64,000 nt of DNA from Rhizobium grahamii (GTDB taxonomy: Bacteria > Pseudomonadota > Alphaproteobacteria > Rhizobiales > Rhizobiaceae): positions 1,252,001 through 1,316,000 of the forward strand of contig NZ_CP043499.1 in the NCBI RefSeq assembly GCF_009498215.1, read 5' to 3'. The position numbers and the translations under genes are program-made. Of the stretch, positions 7,694 through 16,637 are shown piece after piece (the first letter of the stretch is position 1; each line of letters starts with the position of its first letter). A model generated the notes under the pieces. It made no database searches, was not told where the DNA came from, and worked only from the letters and a program-made list of their open reading frames with translations.

Positions 7694-9649
7694 TTAGGAC
7701 AGACCGGCAAGCCGGAGCCCATCGATGAGCTGGCGCGTGTCGTCAGGGTTGCGATCCGGTACAAAGCGCCAGACGTCGTCCGTGCGGAAATCCGGGAAAT
7801 TCTCGAGCACGATAGACGCGTAGTGGGCGGCCGCCTTTGCATTCCCGTTCTTCGCGTGCGCGGCGGCGAGCAAGCGCGCGGTCGCCGGACGCGCCTTCAC
7901 CCGGTCCAGAACCTCGATCGCCTTGGCGTAGTTTTCCTGGACAAAATAGATGCCGCCGAGGTTCCAGTAATAGTAATCCGGCGGCAGCGGATTAAGTTTC
8001 AGCGCCGCCAGGCTGAGCTCGAGGGCTCGGTCGCTCTGGCCATCATGCACCAATGCGTCGGCGTGATCTGCGAGAATATCGGCGTCATTCGGGCTCAACA
8101 TCTGCGCCTCCGCGAAGAAGTCGAGGCTTTCGGCAAAGCGCCGACGATACAGGGCAACAAATCCAAGCTCCCGCATCGCGCGTCCGCTGTTCGGATCCGC
8201 GTCACGCGCGTGCCAGGCAGAGCGCTCCGCTTCCTCGAGAAGCTCGGTTTCCCGCATGCCGCGGACCAACCATTCCATCCCAAGCACGCGCGCCATGCCG
8301 GCATGTGCGGACGAGAAGCTGTCGTGTTTCGCGAGCGCCGACTTGAACCATTTACGCGCCTGACGCAGGTGCTGCAGATCCGTCTTCGAGACCAACCGCT
8401 TGCCTTCAAGGTACAAGCGGTAGGCGGACGGACTGACCTCTTCCGCCATGTCGGAGAGTTCTCGCCGCTCGATCGTATCAACGAGGGTAAGAACGATCCG
8501 GCGCGCGAGCAGACCGAAGGAGTGCGTGACCTTCTGCATCGCCAGCGGAAGATCGATCGCCCATAGCACCTCCGCGGTCGACGTCTTGGTCAGTCGGCAC
8601 GTTGCATAGATATCGTCCTCGCGGCCGTGGATCGTCACATAGACCGTATAGTCGAAACGCAGCTCGGGCGGCGTCGGCTGGTTGACCTCCGCCACACTTC
8701 GATTGAGAATTTCGACGCTTGTGTGGGCGGCAATAACCTTGAAGCCACGCTGCTGGCTGAGCCCGATCGTCACCTCTTCGAGCAGCGCGCGACCGATCCT
8801 CTGCAGCAGTGGGTCGGACAGCATGGTCTCGGGCGGCAGGATCAGGACCCGCGGCTCGCCCACCAAGTCGGCATTCGCGAGCTCTGGCGGCACGAAGACA
8901 CTCGCCTTTGCAGCCGGCGCCGGCGGCGTGATGATCCCGAGCTCATAGGCGAGAGACTGCGTTGCAGGCTCCGGCTCCGCGCCGAACTCAGTCTTCAATT
9001 CATTCCGGCAGCGAAGATAAACCTGCCGCGCCGCCGCAGCGTCGCCGGCGCTCGTGTGAGCGCGCATCAGCGCCCGGCACGCAACCTCATTCGACGGATC
9101 ATTGTCGATCAAACGCCCGGCAAGCAGCAGAACATCCCGTGATGCCAGGCTGCCCGCGTCCTCGACGAGCCGCGTCAGGTGCGTGTCGCGCCATTCGACT
9201 GCGCGACGGCGCTCAAGTGCCAGTCGCTCGTCGGCCTCTATGGTCGGCGCACGAAATCCTTCGAGAAGATCGCCGTCAAGCAAGTCCCAGCTTTCACGTT
9301 CAAGCGGCGGCAGCGTGTCGCGCAGAATGAGGACATCGACCTGCCAATGGCCCGCGTTAAACGTCAGATCGGTATTGGTTGCGTCCAGCAGCCGAGGGAA
9401 CTCGGACGGCACGCTTCGCTCGATACGGGCAAGGAGCTGCCGCAAGCTGCCAGCACGCTGCTTTGCAGCGTCGGCATCCCACAACACATCACGCAACGTT
9501 TCCCTGTCCATCGACAGATGCGGCGAGGTCACGAGAAGAGCAAGAAGCGCGTATGCCTTCTCGGGAAGCAGAAGCTCACGCCCATTGGCGAAAAGCGAGG
9601 GCTTTCCGAGCAAACGAAGCAGAAGGCTGTGCTGGGCAACCAACGTCAA
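7694..9649 (-). CDS. SARP/BTAD-type transcriptional regulator with C-terminal TPR domain
   Basis: A 651-residue cytoplasmic regulator. Residues about 8-95 resemble an OmpR-type winged helix (LRLLGKPSLFANGRELLLPEKAYALLALL), and about 100-245 the bacterial transcriptional activator domain (VDVLILRD through EVACRALMRAHTSAGDAAAARQVYLRCRNEL). About 265-400 is a TolB-N-like segment (RVLILPPETMLSDPLLQRIGRALLEE in outline), and about 420-630 holds tetratricopeptide repeats. SARP regulators typically activate secondary-metabolite genes in actinomycetes. Here the gene precedes the precursor-YcaO-TfuA genes in the same direction and is the obvious candidate activator. It is divergent from an integrase. 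Confidence 0.85.
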   Translation of the reverse strand: MTLVAQHSLLLRLLGKPSLFANGRELLLPEKAYALLALLVTSPHLSMDRETLRDVLWDADAAKQRAGSLRQLLARIERSVPSEFPRLLDATNTDLTFNAGHWQVDVLILRDTLPPLERESWDLLDGDLLEGFRAPTIEADERLALERRRAVEWRDTHLTRLVEDAGSLASRDVLLLAGRLIDNDPSNEVACRALMRAHTSAGDAAAARQVYLRCRNELKTEFGAEPEPATQSLAYELGIITPPAPAAKASVFVPPELANADLVGEPRVLILPPETMLSDPLLQRIGRALLEEVTIGLSQQRGFKVIAAHTSVEILNRSVAEVNQPTPPELRFDYTVYVTIHGREDDIYATCRLTKTSTAEVLWAIDLPLAMQKVTHSFGLLARRIVLTLVDTIERRELSDMAEEVSPSAYRLYLEGKRLVSKTDLQHLRQARKWFKSALAKHDSFSSAHAGMARVLGMEWLVRGMRETELLEEAERSAWHARDADPNSGRAMRELGFVALYRRRFAESLDFFAEAQMLSPNDADILADHADALVHDGQSDRALELSLAALKLNPLPPDYYYWNLGGIYFVQENYAKAIEVLDRVKARPATARLLAAAHAKNGNAKAAAHYASIVLENFPDFRTDDVWRFVPDRNPDDTRQLIDGLRLAGLS

Positions 9650-9846
9650 CAGACAACTCGCGATTGGATAAGTCGGCCCGATTATAGGGGCACGCGATCC
9701 AAAGGCAAAAGGATTATGGCCACTTGGTTGAATTTTTCAACCACCGGATTAAGGGTAGGATTATGATTTTGTATACAAATATTTCATAACATATTGATTA
9801 ACTTGACGATTCAAGGTATTTTTAGGTTACACCTAAGGAGTCTCGG
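9650..9846. promoter_or_regulatory. Divergent promoter region between the SARP gene and the integrase, with two dyads
   Basis: About 200 bases, clearly AT-rich on the right. It contains a perfect 8-base inverted repeat TGGTTGAA-ttt-TTCAACCA (9725-9743) and a perfect 12-base palindrome TTTGTATACAAA (9768-9779). Either could be an operator for the SARP gene or the integrase. The integrase has an AAGGAG ribosome-binding site at about 9834-9840. Confidence 0.55.
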
Positions 9847-11121
9847 ATGCGAGTTGCTATGCAAGTTTTCCACGACGGCGAGCGATTCCCCATGTTGTTG
9901 GGCGATGACAACGTTCCTTTATTCGAGCCCTTAGTGTGGGTAGCGACAAAATACCGGGCCGCAAGCGCCGCCTCGATGGAGGCGGCGCTGCGCGGAGCGA
10001 TGTTCTTGCATCGTTTCTGCGACCGCCATCAGATCAACTTGTCGATGCGATTGAAGCGAGGGAACGTTTTCAGTTTAACCGAAATTGAGGCTTTGCTACG
10101 TGAGGCTTTGATCCCCGCCAAGTTCGCTAACGATGAAGTTTCAGTCGGGCGGATGCGCAACCGCTCAAGGAAGTCTCAGGATGAGGCCTATCTGCCAAAG
10201 CGGATACCTGCTTCCAGAAAGGCTGCTACCGTGAAATCTTCGACGGTTGCACACCGACTTATGTTTGCCACGCAGTATGTCTTGTGGCTCGCCGATCGCC
10301 GAGTTGTGTCGATTCTGGAAAGCGATTACGGAAGTCAGCGAACCGAGGAGCGGATAACTCGGTATCTTGCTGCAGTGCAACGAACGGTGACGGCTATCCA
10401 AGCGCAGATTCCCACCCCATCGTCCGGTGACAGGCTGAGCCTGGGCGACGCCGGCAAGAAGCTGTTCATGCAAGTGGTAGACCCAAAATCCAGCCAAAAC
10501 CCTTGGAAAAGACCCTTCATTAAGGTTCGCAATGGCGCGTTGGCGCAGCTGCTGTTAGCCGTTGGAATTCGCCGTGGTGAACTTCTCGCACTCCGCAGGC
10601 GTGATTTCGATCGAAGGGAGGGAATTCTCAAAATAGTGCGGCGGCAAGACGACCCTACCTATCCCAAGAAACGCCAATCCAATGTCAAAACTAAAGAGCG
10701 CGACCTAGCTTTGACTGAAGATATGTGCAGGGTGCTCGAGGCCTACTTAGTCGAACGCAACAAGATTGCGCCAGCGAGAAAGCATGACGTTCTATTTGTA
10801 GCTCAAAACGGTGCTCCACTATCAGAAAGCTCGTTCACGGCCATTTTTGGTGTGTTAAAGACTCGTTTCCCGCTGCTGGGGCCACTATGCGGCCACGTCC
10901 TTCGTCATCAATGGAACGAAGACTACTCTAATCTGGCAGATCGAGAAGGCATGTCGGAAAAAGATGAGAACGAAACTCGAATTTATAACATGGGCTGGAG
11001 CGAAAAGTCTCATATGCCTTCTCACTACAACCGCCGGCGGATAAGAAAGAAGGCGACTGAATTTTCCCTAAAGCATCAAAGTCAGGTTATGGCCAATGCG
11101 ACGATTAAACCCGATGAATGA
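9847..11121 (+). CDS. Tyrosine-type site-specific recombinase/integrase
   Basis: A 424-residue DNA breaking-rejoining enzyme with the catalytic set of tyrosine recombinases. It has the arginine in LLAVGIRRGELLALR, a lysine region (VKTKERDL), the box-II GHVLRHQW, and a C-terminal NMGWSEKSHMPSHYNRRR with the presumptive nucleophilic tyrosine. An extended N-terminal SAM-like DNA-binding part precedes it. Codon usage and base composition are less GC-rich than in the neighbours, consistent with acquisition. It converges on the recombinase trio, whose third gene ends only five bases away. Confidence 0.9.
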   Translation: MRVAMQVFHDGERFPMLLGDDNVPLFEPLVWVATKYRAASAASMEAALRGAMFLHRFCDRHQINLSMRLKRGNVFSLTEIEALLREALIPAKFANDEVSVGRMRNRSRKSQDEAYLPKRIPASRKAATVKSSTVAHRLMFATQYVLWLADRRVVSILESDYGSQRTEERITRYLAAVQRTVTAIQAQIPTPSSGDRLSLGDAGKKLFMQVVDPKSSQNPWKRPFIKVRNGALAQLLLAVGIRRGELLALRRRDFDRREGILKIVRRQDDPTYPKKRQSNVKTKERDLALTEDMCRVLEAYLVERNKIAPARKHDVLFVAQNGAPLSESSFTAIFGVLKTRFPLLGPLCGHVLRHQWNEDYSNLADREGMSEKDENETRIYNMGWSEKSHMPSHYNRRRIRKKATEFSLKHQSQVMANATIKPDE

Positions 11122-11126
11122 CCGGC

Positions 11127-11554
11127 CTAGCGATTTTTCGCCCGATTGATTTGTCGAAGCGGCCGGTCAAGGAACTCTTCCGTCAGGTTCTTGGTGCTCG
11201 CGTTGACCGCCCACCTTGCGAACTTCTCCAACAGCGTATCAACTAAAGCCTGCAATTCGTTTACTTTCCGCTCGAGATCACGAACCTTCTTGTCGGCTTG
11301 GTTTTCGGAGTTTGTCGAACGTTTTGAGCATGGCTCTGGGCAGCTTTATAGGCACGGAAAGCGCTTTTTATCTGCTCGTATTTTGACAGTGTCTGCCTAG
11401 TATAGAATAATCCTGTTTTATTGCCGACCGCAGCGCATAAATCGTCCCATGTCAGCGTCCCGCTCCAGTTATTGATTAGTGTTACCACAGTTCTAACCAT
11501 CGCAGCGGTCATGGCGGGCGACCGACTACCCTTCTTGTTTCCTTTCCGCTTCAC
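11127..11554 (-). pseudogene. Third trio protein, small HTH/coiled-coil recombination partner (frameshifted)
   Basis: The 5' part reads 97 residues with an N-terminal helical domain (MVRTVVTLINNWSGTLTWDD, then YTRQTLSKYEQIKSAFRAYK). It then runs into a premature stop at 11261. In another frame the sequence continues as a clear coiled coil with DLERKVNELQALVDTLLEKF and ends PLRQINRAKNR with a stop at 11127-11129. The total of 428 bases is one short of a multiple of three. Adding one A in the AAAA run of the repeat-poor linker would restore about 142 residues. The start follows the large integrase stop by four bases. Function is unknown, but small third proteins are usual partners of such recombinase pairs. 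Confidence 0.7.
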
Positions 11555-11558
11555 GACT

Positions 11559-13519
11559 TCAATCTTTCAGTCGAACTCGGAGGTCAAAGGCGTCCGGCGG
11601 AACAATTATGTTGCCAGTCGCGGCTTCGTGATCTCTGACTGCCTGCTCAACGAGCGAATACCGGCCGGACTTTGACAACCGGATGACCGCTCCATCAGGG
11701 ATCGTATCGTCCTCAAGGATGGCTTTCAGTTGCGATAGTCGATCAATAGTCTCTTGGTGACTATTAACCCAATCGTCTGCACCAAACTCCTCGAAAATTG
11801 CCCCATGTTTGGCCTGTTCCAAGCTTAACTCGGCCAAAGCTAGTGCATCGTCCACTCGCGCTTTGTGGCTTGGATCGAATCCTTTGATGCATAAGTGTTC
11901 GGTGCAGTGCAAACAATCCATGAACATGGTGCATGGAGCGCCAGAGAAATCATGTTCGCAATATCCGATCTCCGTGGCATGCCCATGGAAGCGCTTTGGG
12001 ACTTGTAATTTTGAAACCGGTGCGCGTTGCTCTGACCGTAAAGCTGCCGTCCCATTATTTCTCTGAAGTCGTTTTACCTTGTGTATCAACTCCGCAGGTG
12101 AGCGATGGTCGTAGGCCCGGTTCTGGTTGAGGTCGACACGTCCACTCCATGCGGCTATCTCGTATTCCGAAAGGCCACCTCGCTGCGCGAGTGTGTTTAG
12201 AAAATGACGGAAGGCATTCGTCTTCAACGTTATAGGCTGGTCTGGCGTCGACAGGCCGAGGCGTGCGAATACCCCCCTGCTTTCATGAAGCCCTCTTGAA
12301 CACGGGAGTAGGTTATGGGCTCAAACATACAAGTGAACGCCTGCGTCTTCATATCGAATAGATTTTTGGGCACGACGAGTAGCGCCTCGCTGAACTTCAG
12401 CCCGGTTTTCCTGTCCATAATCGGAAAGGTAGATGGCAACATTGCTATAAAAAGACGCTCCACCTCGCCAAACGAGTAGCGAGCAGTCGGTCCCCCCACG
12501 ACACTTTTCAAGCGTCTGTTAGTCGCCCACCATTTTGAGGTAATACCTGTAATGAGGGAGATATCATCGACCGAAAGGTCTTTACCGCGAAGGTGCTCTA
12601 GGTCTGAAGTCAAAAAAAGGGCACCCGGATTTTTTTCGTACCATAAGGCCACATCCCGCGCCGCCGACGTACATTTTCGGAGCAGTCCGATACTTTCCTT
12701 CGCGAGCGGCGTGAGTGCTTCGGGTATTCCCTTGATGAAATCCTGGTGCCTTTTCGATCCCGCCCACCAGAGCATATAGCGGTCGTCGTGAGGATCGAGA
12801 GGCCGGACCTCGCAATGCGACGGCAAGGCGAATAACTCGTTGATCCGGCTCGGCGCGACGACGAGGAGCGCCATGACATTTGTCAGTATTACGTCGCGAG
12901 GATGTGTCGCCAACAAGCGTGCCTTAGGTAGAGCTTCCAGAGCTTCCTCTGATGGCAGGCCTTTTTCAGATGCCTTTCTGTAACTTCTCGATACCCCATG
13001 TCGGTAATCCGGGGGTGCAAACGGTGCTAGCCGGTTCGTAAATAGAAATCTTGATAGCTCTGCGAGAGCCACCCCCACTCTCGCAGCGTGGTAGCTGCTC
13101 GTCTCCCCTGCTATTGCGACCGCAGTGTCTACGAGAGACGAGGTGAGGTTTGTCAAGTTAGGTACCATTCCGGTCGTGCGGTACGCTTGGAGGAGAGTTT
13201 TGTAGGCACTGAGAGACAACAATGGCGCGGCTTCTCGCCGTTCAATACTCTCGCGATATCTGAGGACGGACTTGATCTGCGCAGCGAATGGCTCTTCGAG
13301 CGGCACCGGGGTAAAGGTACCCTCTTTATCTCGGTCGCAGAAGCGCAGCTTAATTCTATGTGGACGACCTCGAACGAAATATGAATCCGTCACATCCCAA
13401 ATCGGCTCATCAAAGATAAGGTCTGGCCCCCAAATTGTGAGGTCCTCTTTCGCGAAGGCTATAAATCTGGTCATATTACTTTCGGCGGAGGCAACTCCGT
13501 CTGGTGTGAAGATCATCAC
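11559..13519 (-). pseudogene. Large tyrosine recombinase, second trio gene (frameshifted at a G run)
   Basis: The N-terminal 420 or so residues contain a box-I arginine (VVAPSRINELFALP). The C-terminal 222 residues hold the box-II and nucleophile region (TNAFRHFLNTLAQRGG, WSGRVDLNQNRAYDH) and a cysteine/histidine cluster (CEHDFSGAPCTMFMDCLHC) that may bind zinc. The two parts are in different frames and join at a run of six G near 12280. Seven G would give a continuous protein of about 653 residues through VFARLGLSTPDQPITLKTN. The span of 1961 bases is one short of a multiple of three. The gene overlaps the upstream integrase stop. Confidence 0.8.
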
Positions 13520-15023
13520 GCAATACCTTTAGTCTGGGCGACTTTCATGTCGGCGCATTGCCTCACGACCTCGGCACATGCGACAATTGTTTCGTCGAGT
13601 GCACTAGCAACGAAGTCCGACCCAAGATCGAGCAATCTCCCCCGCCGAGCCAACAATCCATCCAACATTGCTTCGTGGGGGCCTTCAAGCCATGGCCTGA
13701 AAAGTCGGCAGGTGTAACACGCAACCGGCTTGCCCAAATGGCAGGAACCGCATTTCCCGCATCCCCCCATCGAAAACGGAACTCCTCCGGGACTGACTGA
13801 TCCGATCACAGGCACGTCGGTGGATGTGGCCTGCGAGATGATCGTTCCAGCGAACCTTTGAGCGAGCGGCGCAAGGTATATGCTGAGTTTCTTATTGAGG
13901 TTCGCAATTAGTTCGGAACGGACTTCAACATAAGCTTTCGACGACTGTTCGTTGGTGTGGTCAAGAATTGCGGCAATCTCGGCTACCGATCGGCCTTCTG
14001 CAGCCGCCCTAGTTCCTAAATTTTTCCTACACCTATCCGAAGTGACCCGAACTGGTTGCCCAGTCCTTTCCGAGACGACCCGCAACTTTGTCATTGTCTC
14101 TCCGTAGAGCCTCGCAATCTTGTATGGAGGAACAGGGACGGGACATCCGGACCCATCGTAAACGATACCTTCCGCATTTTTTTCGGGAAAAAGAGGTGCA
14201 TCGCTGATCCGCGTAGCGTCCACCTTCGCAGCATCTTCACTTACAGCGCGCACTTGGGCTTCAACGATAATCCCGAGCTCAGGAACCAATCTCCGCTCAG
14301 TAAAGGTGTGTCGATAATGTCCCCCGGCTGCTTGGCGCGTGGCACATTTAGCCGGTAAACCTTGCCTCCGTCGGCTTCCTCGACTGAAAGGTCCTTCACC
14401 AAGAAACTCGCGGTTTGTGTTGGCCGCAACCCTAAGACCATTTGAAGAAGTGATATCGCGTAACTGTCGAGGTCTACGTTGCCTGCCGCGAACTCTCGAT
14501 GAAGAGTGGAAGTCAGTCCATCAAACTCTAAGGTACTGAATGCGCCCTTGAGCGGGTCGAACAACCGGGCGACAAACAAATTCTGGTTTGGCGATAGTCC
14601 GGTTGGAGTTGCCAGTAGAAGAGCGGCAGCTCGTGTGAGGCCTGGCAACTCGATCTTGCTCCAGTAGCGGAGAGCCGCGCTCACTTTTAATATCACAAAT
14701 GGGGACAACGCCCGCGACGCGCGATCGTTCAAAACATGGGCATCTGTAATTTGCGTAGCCGTCGGATCACTCTCCCATACCCTGTGAAGGAATGCACGCG
14801 TAAACCTGTAATACGAATGCGCTGTGATGACCGGCTTGAGTCTTAGACAGGTCGTTACGAACTGCTTAAATTTACCTTTCAGCGCCGGAGGGACCGGGAC
14901 GGTTTCGAAATCAAAGTGATGCTTTGACCAAGGGTCGATGATGTACCAATGATCCTGCTCGGGATCGTAGAGGTAGCCATCTCGAGTCCTGGTCTCCGTG
15001 GCCGCTTTGTCGCCGTATGACAT
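13516..15023 (-). pseudogene. Tyrosine recombinase, first trio gene (frameshifted)
   Basis: The 5' part encodes an N-terminal DNA-binding region and box I (LQMVLGLRPTQTASFLVKDL) and stops at 14241. The 3' part, in another frame, has DRCRKNLGTRAAAEGRS and LDHTNEQSSKAYVEV, the box-II and tyrosine region, followed by a cysteine cluster (CGKCGSCHLGKPVACYTC) resembling a zinc knuckle. The frames meet near 14290 (GGAGATTGGTTCCTGAG). One extra G in TGG would join them as GDWVPELG. The span of 1508 bases is again one short of a multiple of three. The intact product would have about 502 residues. Confidence 0.8.
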
Positions 15024-15856
15024 ATCTTCCCCGCTCGGCAGTCACTTGCGCTCCAGCCGTTTGACTAACAGAATTGACAGCTTTGATTTTTATCGCGCGC
15101 GGAGTTTGGCCAACCTGAAGAGGAGGCTCCTGTACGAACAGACTCGCGGCACAATATCGCAGACAGCGCTCATCGCCTCTCCCAAACTGGCGGAGTTGAA
15201 ATCAACATTCCTCATTACGCCATCTATCTAGCATATTCCATCAAGACGGTCAACTAAGGCATTGATTTCACTGGGGTCTTTAATTTCGTGTCTTTAATTG
15301 TGCGGCATCAAAAACAGCAGACTGGTTTGAAAAATCAGGACCCCAATGTCTGCCGACTTCCTTCTAGGGCATTCGCACGCGCCCCGTGAGAATATCGAGG
15401 TCGGGATATTCTAATGGCCAACCAAATCTCGATGCCAAACTTCAAAGGTTGGTACTACGGTCTGCTTGTCAGACCAAGCAGCATATGAAGCGCGGATAGT
15501 CGTCGCGACGTTGCATCACCCAGCCGAAGCTCCCCACAACGCATACTCAGGATATCCAAACTGCGATGCTTCTGGCATTCACAGCCGGCATATTGAATGA
15601 CAATCCGATCGAGTTCGCTGGGTTTATCGCCGATCATGGACATGATGTTTGACCCGGAGGCCCCCAGGCTCGCACGACTTGGCAAGCGAGACCCAAGATA
15701 GCGATCATTGAAACAGCTAAACGGCATTAGCCGTCGAAGGCCGGTCCCGCCATGTGCGAACGTGGATCGGTTCTCGATCGACGCACTCTCAGTTCGCGCC
15801 AAAACCTCGAAGCACGAAAATCGACAGCCCTATGGTCTACTTCGCAGCCCGCGGTT
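15024..15856. other. Gene-poor stretch at the right flank of the recombinase region
   Basis: About 830 bases between the first trio integrase and the TauE-type gene. A 115-codon open frame on the minus strand (15455-15802) has no recognisable domain and atypical composition, and I do not accept it as a gene. The right end of the mobile element probably lies here, but no terminal repeat was found. Confidence 0.5.
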
Positions 15857-16621
15857 TCACACCGGCGCGGCCATCACATAGTCCGCTATGAGCTTGAGGG
15901 AAAGCAAAAGCAGCGTCACTTCGATAATCCGGAAGAAGACGCCGTCGGGCAACATCTGGGTCAGCCTCTTCCCGACGACCGTCCCGACGATTGCCGCCGG
16001 CGCGAGCCACAGAACCAGCTTAGTATCGAAGTTGGAGAATTGGTGAAGCTCCCAGTACGGAATGATCTTTGCCGCGTTGACGATGGCAAACAAGATCGTC
16101 GCTGTGCCCGCGAACTTCATCTTCTCCAGGTTTTGCGGAAGCACGTACATCTGGAAAGGCGGCGCGCCCGAATGCGAAACGAAGCTGGTGAGCCCCGTTA
16201 GAATGCCCCAGAACGTCCCTGGCGCGACCTTGGCATCGGCCTCACCTCGGCTCGCACGGTAGCGCCGGCCGAACCATGCGTTCAGACAGAACAGCACACC
16301 GACAAGACCCACCAGCATGCCGATGAACAAGCTCGATAGGTGAGCGCTGAACCCCCATCCGATGGCCACGCCAACCAGCGATGCTGGGGTGAGGATCATC
16401 AGATTTCGACGCGAATAGCTGTGCCGATAAAGGTAGAGGCCCACCATGTCGCTGGCGACGAATATGGGCAAAAGGAGCGCCGCCGCGGTCACAGGCGAGA
16501 TGACTGTCGCCAGCAGTGGAACCGATAGTGTCCCGACGGACGGAAGTCCGCCTTTCGAGAGACCAACGACGAAGGCGGCGATGACAGCGACTGCAATAAT
16601 GATTGGGGTGTGCTCGATCAT
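15857..16621 (-). CDS. TauE/SafE (TSUP) family membrane permease
   Basis: A 254-residue integral membrane protein of the sulfite exporter TauE/SafE superfamily. About seven or eight hydrophobic segments are visible, beginning IIIAVAVIAAFVVGLSKGGLPS, where the conserved GLSKGG loop follows the first helix. FVSHSGAPPFQMYVLP forms the second family signature. Members export or import small organosulfur or carboxylate anions across the inner membrane. The substrate cannot be read from sequence. It lies 16 bases after pntB and is probably on the same transcript. Confidence 0.88.
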   Translation of the reverse strand: MIEHTPIIIAVAVIAAFVVGLSKGGLPSVGTLSVPLLATVISPVTAAALLLPIFVASDMVGLYLYRHSYSRRNLMILTPASLVGVAIGWGFSAHLSSLFIGMLVGLVGVLFCLNAWFGRRYRASRGEADAKVAPGTFWGILTGLTSFVSHSGAPPFQMYVLPQNLEKMKFAGTATILFAIVNAAKIIPYWELHQFSNFDTKLVLWLAPAAIVGTVVGKRLTQMLPDGVFFRIIEVTLLLLSLKLIADYVMAAPV

Positions 16622-16637
16622 GACTGAAGCCGTGAAC

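Larger units (their letters stand above)
9847..15023. mobile_element. Recombinase-bearing mobile element or remnant (integrase plus degenerate recombinase trio)
   Basis: Four recombination-related genes are packed into 5.2 kb: one rightward integrase and a leftward, translationally coupled trio of integrase, large integrase and small coiled-coil protein. The trio layout recalls Tn554-like TnpA-TnpB-TnpC and the gamma-mobile-trio arrangement. All three trio genes have lost their frame. I could not find flanking inverted or direct repeats, so the true ends are unknown, and the coordinates are simply those of the genes. Confidence 0.65.

Noticed and set aside
15455..15802. 115-codon minus-strand frame right of the recombinase region
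   Set aside because: No domain, no ribosome-binding site and unusual composition. It could be a fragment of an old gene but there is nothing to support a call.
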